Positions 56,872 through 64,000 of a DNA stretch of 64,000 nucleotides are shown here, in pieces. The notes below the pieces were generated by a model, which did no database searches, was not told where the DNA came from, and saw only the letters and a program-made list of their open reading frames with translations. This DNA is from Marinobacter sp. es.042 (GTDB taxonomy: Bacteria; Pseudomonadota; Gammaproteobacteria; Pseudomonadales; Oleiphilaceae): positions 1,736,001 to 1,800,000 of the forward strand of contig NZ_LT897781.1 in assembly GCF_900188315.1 (NCBI RefSeq), read 5' to 3'. Each line of letters begins with the position of its first letter. Within the stretch, counting starts at the first letter, position 1. Position numbers and translations under genes: made by a program.

Positions 56872-57663
56872 TTAGCGGATGATGCCGCGGTGAGCTCCAC
56901 GCAGGGAGTCAATGAGGGGGCGTATTTCTGCAACATCGGAGTAGGACTTCTCAAGCTCTTCGACGGCCTGTTCTGTTGTCAGCCCCTGGCGATAGATCAC
57001 CTTGTAGGCGCGGCGCAGAGCCAGCAAGACATCCTTGCTGAAACCACGACGCTTGAGGCCTTCCACGTTCATGCCGTGTGGCTGAGCAGACTGACCGCTC
57101 GCCATCACATAGGCCGGGATGTCCTTGAGTACGATGCTGCCACCGGCGGCCATGCTGTGGGGACCAATATGACAGAACTGGTGCACCATGGTACCACCGC
57201 CCAGGATCGCGAAATCACCGACGGATACATGGCCCGCCAGGGTGGCACAATTGGCCAGAATGGTGTTGTCACCGACGATACAGTCATGAGCGACATGCAC
57301 GTACGCCATCAAAAGGTTGCCGCTGCCGATACGGGTTTCACCCCGGTCCTGGACCGTGCCCCGATGAACCGTGCAATTCTCGCGAATCACGTTGTTGTCA
57401 CCAATCACCAGTGTGGTTGGTTCGCCCGCGTATTTCTTGTCCTGGCATTCCTCGCCGATACTGGAGAACTGGAAAATACGGTTATTCCGGCCGATAACCG
57501 TCGGCCCCTTTACCACCACGTGGGACAGGATCTCGGTACCCTCGCCGATTTCCACATCGGGGCCAATGTAGCTCCAGGGCCCGACAGTAACGTTGTCCCC
57601 GAGCCTGGCTGACGGGTCTACAATCGCCTGAGGATGGACACCCGACCAGTCATTCGTCGCCAT
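56872..57663 (-). CDS. lpxA: UDP-N-acetylglucosamine acyltransferase
   Basis: A 263-residue left-handed beta-helix acyltransferase, one residue longer than E. coli LpxA. The catalytic His126 lies in HVAHDCIVGD and the C-terminal LKRRGFSKDVLLALRRAYK is typical. It adds 3-hydroxyacyl chains from ACP to UDP-GlcNAc, the first step of lipid A synthesis. The residue matching the E. coli hydrocarbon-ruler Gly173 is Gly174 here, in contrast to the Met at this position in Pseudomonas aeruginosa, which selects C10 chains; a longer acyl group is therefore predicted. The start ATG at 57661-57663 shares its last bases with the fabZ stop (ATGA). Confidence 0.97.
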   Translation of the reverse strand: MATNDWSGVHPQAIVDPSARLGDNVTVGPWSYIGPDVEIGEGTEILSHVVVKGPTVIGRNNRIFQFSSIGEECQDKKYAGEPTTLVIGDNNVIRENCTVHRGTVQDRGETRIGSGNLLMAYVHVAHDCIVGDNTILANCATLAGHVSVGDFAILGGGTMVHQFCHIGPHSMAAGGSIVLKDIPAYVMASGQSAQPHGMNVEGLKRRGFSKDVLLALRRAYKVIYRQGLTTEQAVEELEKSYSDVAEIRPLIDSLRGAHRGIIR

Positions 57664-58100
57664 CAAACTTCTCTCTCAGCGGTCAGAATCTCTGCCACAC
57701 AGACGACTTCACCGTCGACCAGGGCGCGACACTCGAATTTGTAAATACCCCGTTTACCGGAGATGAGTTCCGACTCCATGCACAGTTGATCTCCCGGCAA
57801 AACCGGGCGCTTGAACCGGGCCTTGCTCGAGCCGGCGAGGTATTGTACCACGCCGTCAGAAGGTTTCCGGCCCACAGTCACAAAACCGAGAATGCCCGAG
57901 AGCTGGGCCATGGCTTCGATAATCAGAACGCCCGGCATGATCGGGTTGTTCGGGAAGTGGCCCTGAAAGAATGACTCGTTGAACGAAATATTCTTGTAGC
58001 CCTTGATCGATTTTCCTTTTTCGACCTCCGTTACCCGATCCACCAGCAAAAACGGGTATCGGTGCGGCAGGTATTCCAGAATTTCGTCGATGTTCATCAT
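57663..58100 (-). CDS. fabZ: 3-hydroxyacyl-[ACP] dehydratase FabZ
   Basis: A 145-residue hot-dog dehydratase. The start motif [17 protein letters not shown] precedes the catalytic His in [11 protein letters not shown] and the Glu in [10 protein letters not shown]. FabZ dehydrates 3-hydroxyacyl-ACP in fatty-acid elongation and competes with LpxA for the same substrate, explaining their joint operon. It overlaps lpxA and lies 11 bases after lpxD. Two adjoining ATG codons could start it. Confidence 0.97.
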   Translation of the reverse strand: MMNIDEILEYLPHRYPFLLVDRVTEVEKGKSIKGYKNISFNESFFQGHFPNNPIMPGVLIIEAMAQLSGILGFVTVGRKPSDGVVQYLAGSSKARFKRPVLPGDQLCMESELISGKRGIYKFECRALVDGEVVCVAEILTAEREV

Positions 58101-58111
58101 GTTGATCGGCC

Positions 58112-59137
58112 TCAGCCCTCTAATTTCTTTTCCAGTTCTTTGACCCGTCGCGCCAGCGCATCAAGTTGCCGGAAGCGCACAGCATTCTTGCGCCACTGAC
58201 GGTTGGTATCGGCGCTGGTGCCAGATGAATAGACTCCGGGCTCACGGATATCCCCGGTCACCAGAGTCATACCTGTCAGATGGACCTGATCCCCAATCTC
58301 GAGATGGCCGGCCACGCCCGAGGCGCCACCAAACACGCAGTGCCGACCAATACGAGTACTTCCGGCAATGCCAACCATGGCCGCCATGGCGCTGTGATCA
58401 CCGATGCGAACGTTATGGGCAATCTGGATCAGGTTATCGAGCTTTACGCCGTTGCCAATCACCGTGTCGTCCAGTGCACCGCGATCAATGGTGGTGTTTG
58501 CCCCCACTTCCACATCATTTCCGAGCACAACCCGACCGAGTTGCGCGATACGATGCCATACGCCCTTCTCATTGGCGAAGCCAAAACCGTCGGAGCCAAT
58601 AACGGCGCCGCTGAGGATGTGACAACGCTCACCAATGACCACATCGTGGGCCAGCGTTACCCTCGGTCGAATCAGCGTGCGGGTTCCGATGCTGGCGCGG
58701 GCGCCAATAACGGAGCCTGCCCCAACAACGACTTTCTCGCCGATCTTTGCTTCCGCTTCCACTACCACGTTGGGGCCAATACAGGCGTCCTCAGCAATGG
58801 ACGCAGACGAATCCACCACTGCAGTTGCATGAACGCCGGGGATAGCAACAGGGGCAGGATCAAACCAGTGGCTCAGTTGAGCATATCCGAGATAAGGGTT
58901 GTCCAGTAACAGGACGTTGGTCGGAGCATCTTTGGCCGACGCGGGCGAGACAATAACAGCCGAGGCACGCGTATCTGCCAGGTATTTACCGTAGGACGGA
59001 TTGGCAAGGAAACTGATCTGGTCGGGACCAGCCGCCTGCAAGGTCGCAAGGCCCGATACCTTCACATCCGGATCACCCCGTAGCTCCGCACCGAGGGCAC
59101 TGGCAATATCCCCAAGGCGATAGGACCTTTCTGTCAT
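58112..59137 (-). CDS. lpxD: UDP-3-O-(3-hydroxyacyl)glucosamine N-acyltransferase
   Basis: A 341-residue acyltransferase. An N-terminal UDP-binding domain ([20 protein letters not shown]) precedes hexapeptide-repeat turns, with the catalytic His in the helix around [14 protein letters not shown] near 240. A C-terminal coiled helix ends [12 protein letters not shown]. It performs the third step of lipid A synthesis, N-acylating UDP-3-O-acylglucosamine. It follows ompH by 47 bases. Confidence 0.97.
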   Translation of the reverse strand: MTERSYRLGDIASALGAELRGDPDVKVSGLATLQAAGPDQISFLANPSYGKYLADTRASAVIVSPASAKDAPTNVLLLDNPYLGYAQLSHWFDPAPVAIPGVHATAVVDSSASIAEDACIGPNVVVEAEAKIGEKVVVGAGSVIGARASIGTRTLIRPRVTLAHDVVIGERCHILSGAVIGSDGFGFANEKGVWHRIAQLGRVVLGNDVEVGANTTIDRGALDDTVIGNGVKLDNLIQIAHNVRIGDHSAMAAMVGIAGSTRIGRHCVFGGASGVAGHLEIGDQVHLTGMTLVTGDIREPGVYSSGTSADTNRQWRKNAVRFRQLDALARRVKELEKKLEG

Positions 59138-59184
59138 TGCGAGCTCCCAAGCAACGATCAGGGCACCGGGGTGCCCGTCACAGG

Positions 59185-59682
59185 TTAACGGTTCAGTTTT
59201 TCAAGAAGCTGAGAGGTCAGATTCATTTCCGGCTTTACATAGACAACCGCTTCGCTCGGAAGGATCAGATCAAGGTTGTTCTCCTCAAGCAGCTCCTTGA
59301 CCGCAGCGTCTACCTCGGGACGGGCTTGCTCGAGAAACGCCTGCTTGCGCTGATTCACTGTAGAATCCAGCCGCTGCTTCAAAAAGTTGAACTCTTTTAC
59401 CTTTTCCTGAAACTCGCCGGCCAGCTGGTTACGCTCGCTCTCGTTCATCATGGCACCGTCTTTTTCCAGACGCTCCTGAAGCTTGCGAGCTTCTTCCTGC
59501 GCTTCGCGAACCCGGGCTTCATCGCCGGCAAAGTCTTTCTGAAGCGACTCGCTGAAGGTCTTGGCATCGTCAGACGAGAACAGTGCCTGACGCAGATCGA
59601 CCACACCAATGCGGGTTTCGGCCATCGCCGGGAATGAAAACGCCAGCATCACGGCAGCGAACATCAACACAAATCGGGACAT
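59185..59682 (-). CDS. skp: Periplasmic chaperone OmpH/Skp
   Basis: A 165-residue exported protein: a signal peptide (FVLMFAAVMLAFSFPAMA), then a long helical region (DDAKTFSESLQKDFAGDE through EFNFLKQRLDS) forming the tentacles of the Skp jellyfish-like trimer. Skp holds unfolded outer-membrane proteins on their way to BAM. The ATG at 59680-59682 was chosen for its signal peptide; it follows GGAGAAAACC. It lies between bamA and lpxD as in most gammaproteobacteria. Confidence 0.93.
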   Translation of the reverse strand: MSRFVLMFAAVMLAFSFPAMAETRIGVVDLRQALFSSDDAKTFSESLQKDFAGDEARVREAQEEARKLQERLEKDGAMMNESERNQLAGEFQEKVKEFNFLKQRLDSTVNQRKQAFLEQARPEVDAAVKELLEENNLDLILPSEAVVYVKPEMNLTSQLLEKLNR

Positions 59683-59727
59683 TGGTTTTCTCCTGGTTTT
59701 CATCCGTAGATTGTTATTATCCATGCT

Positions 59728-62046
59728 TTAGAAGGTCTGGCCCAGCGAGAACTGGAACACCTGAGTGTCGTCGCTAGCCTTGTCGTTCAGCGGGTAGGCG
59801 AGACTGAATGCCAGCGGACCAACCGCGGTAATCCACTGGAAGCCAACACCGGCGGCCATCCTGATTTCACTCAGCTGCGGATCAAACCCCCGTGCCGTGT
59901 CAAATACCTGGCCGGCATCGAGGAAAAAGGCGGTCCTCATCGAACGGGTATCGCCGGCAAAGGGCGTCGGGAAAATCAGCTCAAGTCCTCCCTCGGTCAG
60001 CACGTTACCGCCGAACGGATCAGGATCGGAAAGGTCGTTGATGTTATTGGTTGCTTTGAGGCCCAAAGAGTTAGCCTCGTAACCACGCACAGATCCGTAG
60101 CCACCGGTGTAATAGTGTTCGTAAAACGGCAACTGATCGACATCGCCGTAACCATCTCCATAGCCAATCTCAGTGCGCGTTCGGAAAACCCAGCGATTGT
60201 CATTTGTAACCGGGTAGTAGAAATCGGTTCTGTGTGTGGCCTTATAAAACGTCAGATCACTACCCGGAACCGCCACATCAAGAGACAGCGAGTGACTGTA
60301 ACCGTCGGTTGGCAAGACACCACGGTTCAGGGTACTGCGGCGCCAGCTTCCAAACAGGAAAAAGTTGGTGAATGAGTCGCCCTCTTCATCAATAAACTCA
60401 CTTACCTCTTGGGAGGTGAACAGACCTTCCGTCAGATTCGATTGGGTTACGCCAGCGCCGAAATTCAGGCGGGTAATGTTGTCGGTGGGATATCCGAAGG
60501 TTACCCGGCCACCATATTCATCCAGCAGGAATGAGGAGATATCCTCTTCTTCAAAGTCAGTCTCACGGGCGAAAACACTAAAACCCCGACTCACACCATC
60601 AACGGTGTAGTACGGATCGAGATAGGAGATGTTCGCACTCTTGATGGAATCACTGACGTTCACACCGAAAGATACCCGTTTACCCGTACCGAAGAAGTTG
60701 TTCTCGGAGACATTGGCACCTAGGATCACCCCGGAATCCTGGGAGAAACCGACAGACGCGGACAGGCTGCCTGTGGGCTGTTCTTCGACAGAGTAGTTCA
60801 CATCAACCAGATCGTCAGTGCCTGGCACAGGCACGGTTTCAACGTTCACGGTCTGGAAGAAGCCAAGACGTTCGAGCTTGGTCTTGGAGAATTCGATGCG
60901 GTCGGAAGAGGCCACGCCCCCCTCCATCTGCGTCATTTCCTGGCGAAGCACATCATCACGGGTCGACACGTTACCATCGAAATTGATCCTGCGCACATAG
61001 GCCCGCTTGCCAGGCTCCACAAAGAAGGTGACGGCAGCCGTGTTGTTCTCACCGGGCTCCGGAACAGCATTGACGTTGGCGAAGGCATAGCCCTCACGCC
61101 CGAGCCGGAACGCCAGGGATTCGGAAATGGCCGTCATACGGGAGCGGGAGAACACGTCGCCTTCCTCAACCGGAATCAACGCACGCAATTCCTCTTCCCC
61201 CACGATGAGATCCCCGCGAAGGTTGATTTCCGAAATGGTGTATTGGGGCCCCTCATTCAGGGCGATCGCAATAAAGACTTTTTGTTTGTCAGGGGAAATG
61301 GAGACCTGACTGGATTCCACGTTGAAATCAAGATACCCGCGGTCAAGATAGAATGACCGTAGCGATTCCAGATCGCCGCTTAGCCGCTCTCTGGCGTACT
61401 TGTCCGAGTTGGTCAGGGAATTCCACCAGCTCGTGGACTGCAGCTCGAACAGTTCCTGCAACTCCTCGTCGCTGAAATCCTTGTTGCCGATCAGATTGAT
61501 ATGGTGAATCGCAGCGACCGACCCCTCGTTGATATCCAGGCGAATCGCAACGCGGTTTCTGGGCAGTTCCTCGGCCGTAGCCTTTACCCGGGCGTTGTAG
61601 CGCCCCTGGGCAATGTAGGAGCGCAGGATTTCAAGCTCGAGACGCTCAAGGGTTGCGCGCCGGAACACCTGCCCCTCCTGGAGCCCGGCACCCGCCAGCG
61701 CGTCCATCAACATCTCGGTTTCGATGTTCTTGTTACCCTCAATCTCGATGTCACTGATGGAGGGACGTTCGCGCACCGTCAGGATGAGTACGCCGGCATC
61801 CCGGCTGGCCTCAATGTCGGTAAAAAGCCCTGTCCGGAACAGCGATTTGATCGCACCAGCCAGCTCAGTCTCGTCCACCTGTTCACCAATATTGACAGGG
61901 AACGCGGAAAACACGGTACCCGCAGATACCCTCTGCAAGCCTTCCACCTCAATATCCGCCACCGTGAACTGATCAGCAAGTGCTGGCTTCAGGCCGGACA
62001 CAGCCACAGCGAGGCCAACGGCTACACCTAGAAGAGAACGTCTCAT
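59728..62046 (-). CDS. bamA: Outer membrane protein assembly factor BamA
   Basis: A 772-residue outer-membrane protein with a signal peptide (LLGVAVGLAVAVSGLKPALA), five POTRA domains (about residues 25-420) and a 16-strand beta-barrel. The lid-sealing VRGYE motif (VRGF/Y in the family) lies near residue 660, and the protein ends in the aromatic FSLGQTF as barrel proteins do. BamA inserts barrel proteins into the outer membrane with BamB-E. It is in the classical rseP-bamA-ompH order. Confidence 0.97.
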   Translation of the reverse strand: MRRSLLGVAVGLAVAVSGLKPALADQFTVADIEVEGLQRVSAGTVFSAFPVNIGEQVDETELAGAIKSLFRTGLFTDIEASRDAGVLILTVRERPSISDIEIEGNKNIETEMLMDALAGAGLQEGQVFRRATLERLELEILRSYIAQGRYNARVKATAEELPRNRVAIRLDINEGSVAAIHHINLIGNKDFSDEELQELFELQSTSWWNSLTNSDKYARERLSGDLESLRSFYLDRGYLDFNVESSQVSISPDKQKVFIAIALNEGPQYTISEINLRGDLIVGEEELRALIPVEEGDVFSRSRMTAISESLAFRLGREGYAFANVNAVPEPGENNTAAVTFFVEPGKRAYVRRINFDGNVSTRDDVLRQEMTQMEGGVASSDRIEFSKTKLERLGFFQTVNVETVPVPGTDDLVDVNYSVEEQPTGSLSASVGFSQDSGVILGANVSENNFFGTGKRVSFGVNVSDSIKSANISYLDPYYTVDGVSRGFSVFARETDFEEEDISSFLLDEYGGRVTFGYPTDNITRLNFGAGVTQSNLTEGLFTSQEVSEFIDEEGDSFTNFFLFGSWRRSTLNRGVLPTDGYSHSLSLDVAVPGSDLTFYKATHRTDFYYPVTNDNRWVFRTRTEIGYGDGYGDVDQLPFYEHYYTGGYGSVRGYEANSLGLKATNNINDLSDPDPFGGNVLTEGGLELIFPTPFAGDTRSMRTAFFLDAGQVFDTARGFDPQLSEIRMAAGVGFQWITAVGPLAFSLAYPLNDKASDDTQVFQFSLGQTF

Positions 62047-62090
62047 TCAAATATTTCGCCTGGTTAATGCGCGTAAGGAGCTCGCAATTC

Positions 62091-63440
62091 TCACAACCGC
62101 ATCAGGTCGTTGTAAAGAGCAAACACCATTAATGTGAGGATCATTGCCATACCAATTCGTAATCCAAACGCCTGAGCCTGCTCGGAAAGCGGCTTTCCAC
62201 GGAGGGCTTCGATGGTGTAGTAGACGATATGACCACCATCAAGAACCGGCACAGGTAAAAGATTCAGAATGCCCAGACTCACGCTGAGATAGGCAAGAAA
62301 ACGCACGAAGTCTTCGAATCCGGAGCTGACACTGGCTTCAGCCACCCGGGCAATGGTGATGGGCCCGCTGAGATTGGTGGGCGACAGCAGGCCAGTAAAC
62401 ATCTTCTGGATGGCCACCAGCGTCAGACGGGTATCTGCCCAGGTTTCGCTGAGGGCAACCGGCACCGCAGCGAACGGGCCGTAGCTGACATCCCGCAAAA
62501 CCTCTTCCGGCCAGGAAATAGCTTCCACACCGGCACCGACAAAACCAATCGACTCCCCGCTCTCTTCGGCCCTCGCCTCCGGCGTTACACTGACAGCTTG
62601 TTCCGCACCATTACGTTCGATGGTTACCTGCAGCGTCTGCTCCGGGGCATTGCGAATAAATTCAACCAGCTCGAACCAGCTGTTGATAGATTCCCCGTTG
62701 ACGGCCACGATGCGGTCACCAGGCTGAAGCCCTGCCGCCTGAGCGCGGCCACCGTCGGAAATCTGCCCCAGTACCGGGGGAACCGCCGGGCGCCATGGTG
62801 TGATACCGAACTCGGCCAAAGGATTGGGGGTGTCATCACTCAGGCCCCAACCGGAAAGCTCGCCGCTGATCGTCCCGCGCGCGCCGTCCTCCGAAACCTC
62901 CATGGAAATCAGGCCATGCTCCCCGGTCCGCTCCAGAATGCGCATATTCACATCGCGCCAGGAGCTTACCCGGTGGCCATCCACCGCGTGGATTTCCATG
63001 CCTTCCTGCAGACCGACCCGCTCGGCCACGCTCTCATCGGCAATCTGCCCAACAATGGGCGCGACATGGGTAACGCCGACCACGCTCAACAGCCAGTATG
63101 CGAAAATAGCGAAAATGAAGTTGGCCACGGGACCGGCTGCGGCGATGGCAATGCGCTGCCCTGGCGGTTTGGAGGTAAAGGCCTGGTCCCTCAGTTCTTC
63201 TGGCACCGGCCCTTCGCGCTCATCCAGCATTTTCACGTAGCCACCCAATGGAATGGCGGCAACCGCAAACTCGGTTCCATGCCTGTCGTACCATGAAAAC
63301 ATCGGTTTCCCGAAACCCACCGAGAAACGGAGCACTTTCACGCCGCAACGCCGGGCAACCCAGAAATGACCGTATTCGTGCAAGGTCACGAGGATACCCA
63401 GGGTAAGTGCGAGTGCTAGGACGGTTTCAATAATCTGCAT
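62091..63440 (-). CDS. rseP: Site-2 protease RseP
   Basis: A 449-residue inner-membrane zinc protease. The first helix carries the HEYGH zinc motif (His21-His25); two PDZ domains lie at about 120-300; the third metal ligand is in LLPVPVLDGGH near residue 400. RseP cleaves the anti-sigma factor RseA after DegS to release the envelope-stress sigma factor, and removes signal peptides. It lies between dxr and bamA. Confidence 0.97.
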   Translation of the reverse strand: MQIIETVLALALTLGILVTLHEYGHFWVARRCGVKVLRFSVGFGKPMFSWYDRHGTEFAVAAIPLGGYVKMLDEREGPVPEELRDQAFTSKPPGQRIAIAAAGPVANFIFAIFAYWLLSVVGVTHVAPIVGQIADESVAERVGLQEGMEIHAVDGHRVSSWRDVNMRILERTGEHGLISMEVSEDGARGTISGELSGWGLSDDTPNPLAEFGITPWRPAVPPVLGQISDGGRAQAAGLQPGDRIVAVNGESINSWFELVEFIRNAPEQTLQVTIERNGAEQAVSVTPEARAEESGESIGFVGAGVEAISWPEEVLRDVSYGPFAAVPVALSETWADTRLTLVAIQKMFTGLLSPTNLSGPITIARVAEASVSSGFEDFVRFLAYLSVSLGILNLLPVPVLDGGHIVYYTIEALRGKPLSEQAQAFGLRIGMAMILTLMVFALYNDLMRL

Positions 63441-63489
63441 AGCGTTCCTGATTGAATGGCTTCAGCCGGGCAGCATTCCGCTGCGACTA

Positions 63490-64000
63490 TCAGACAGTTA
63501 ACAGACCTATCTGTTCCCGCGCACGGGCCCGTGCCTCTTTATCCTTTGCAAAGATAATGTCAAAGCTGTCTGCTGGTTCAACAGCAGTCGCGACCAGCGT
63601 TCGCTCTATGATAACGGGGATATCCGAAAAACACAGGCTGCCCTCGAGAAAAGCAGCAACAGCCACCTCATTGGCGGCATTGAGAACCGCCGGCGCAGTG
63701 CCACCCGCCTCAAACGCTTCCGCCGCGAGGCGCAGACACGGAAAACGACCCAGATCCGGACGCTCGAAGTGAAAGCGGCCGATCGCAAACAGGTCGAGGG
63801 GGGCAACGCCGGCATCAATGCGCTCTGGCCAGGCCATGCCGTTGGCAATCGGTGTTCTCATATCGGGACTGCCAAGCTGGGCCAGAACGGAGCCATCGGC
63901 ATATTCAACCATCGAGTGGATAATACTCTCAGGGTGGACATGCACCTCAACTTTCTGGGGTGTGGTGTTGAACAGCCAGCAGGCTTCAATGAGCTCCAGG
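63490..64000 (-). CDS. dxr: 1-deoxy-D-xylulose 5-phosphate reductoisomerase, C-terminal part
   Basis: About 170 C-terminal residues; the gene continues past position 64000. Recognised by [19 protein letters not shown] and [18 protein letters not shown], the metal- and NADPH-associated segments of Dxr, and by [19 protein letters not shown] near the C-terminus. It reduces and rearranges DXP to MEP in isoprenoid synthesis. It is the first gene of the envelope cluster in this window. Confidence 0.96.
   Translation of the reverse strand, partial: LELIEACWLFNTTPQKVEVHVHPESIIHSMVEYADGSVLAQLGSPDMRTPIANGMAWPERIDAGVAPLDLFAIGRFHFERPDLGRFPCLRLAAEAFEAGGTAPAVLNAANEVAVAAFLEGSLCFSDIPVIIERTLVATAVEPADSFDIIFAKDKEARARAREQIGLLTV

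Noticed and set aside
55708..57612. A 634-codon open frame on the plus strand across lpxB and lpxA
   Set aside because: It is antisense to two certain genes and shows no family motif; it arises from high GC codon bias on the opposite strand.

Overview
The window is a gene-dense, moderately GC-rich chromosomal segment of a marine gammaproteobacterium. The best evidence for the genus is a 661-residue bifunctional fatty acyl-CoA/acyl-ACP reductase (35398-37383), whose architecture and length match the wax-ester reductase known from Marinobacter. Pseudomonas-like gene neighbourhoods (purL-mltF; mtnA-mtaD-ubiG-mupP-yciK; motY-pyrC-rnt) support the Marinobacter/Pseudomonas side of the class. I see no prophage, insertion sequence, CRISPR array or rRNA operon; nearly everything is housekeeping or conserved accessory DNA.

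Layout. 1-3288: partial purT, a DUF1289/gamma-carbonic-anhydrase/Nudix operon on the minus strand, a zinc-ribbon Nudix gene facing it, a small NIF3-like gene, then a 416-bp gap with two inverted DnaA boxes and the purL terminator. 3289-12401: purL, mltF, recX, a DUF349 protein and a ComFB-like protein. 12590-15978: two-gene fatty-acid beta-oxidation operon. 16227-19230: tail-specific protease prc and a helix-turn-helix protein. 19219-26140: methylthioadenosine salvage (mtnA, mtaD), ubiG, mupP, yciK, a glutaredoxin-like gene, yaaA, a DUF2788 protein and rdgC. 26197-30077: a Pat-type protein lysine acetyltransferase and a class II histone-deacetylase-family protein, transcribed divergently. 30084-32917: motY, pyrC, rnt. 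32994-37383: a chemoreceptor and the wax-ester reductase, with tandem operator-like sites upstream of the reductase. 37768-46457: a small unknown gene, an M16 peptidase, two glycosyltransferases of the arsenosugar type, tRNA-Arg(CCU), a spermidine-synthase-like protein, a monohaem DUF3365 protein, gloC, an unknown gene, yciO and bolA. 46458-46734: a structured, MITE-like repeat. 46735-53995: topB, then a response regulator / FecR-LysM / CHASE2-histidine-kinase operon. 54027-64000: a small lipoprotein, initiator tRNA, and the conserved envelope operon dxr-rseP-bamA-ompH-lpxD-fabZ-lpxA-lpxB-rnhB on the minus strand.

How the genes connect. The envelope operon supplies isoprenoid precursor, lipid A and outer-membrane assembly functions; prc, mltF and mupP handle periplasmic proteolysis and peptidoglycan turnover. 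Beta-oxidation and the wax-ester reductase are opposite ends of storage-lipid metabolism. The facing acetyltransferase and deacetylase genes could form a local reversible-acetylation module. The points most worth a second look are the MITE-like repeat at 46517-46625, the paired AGAGCT-N-TTACTCT sites upstream of the wax-ester reductase, the acetylation pair, and the FecR-LysM/CHASE2 signalling operon. I did not find a convincing wholly new multi-gene system; most neighbourhoods are conserved in relatives.
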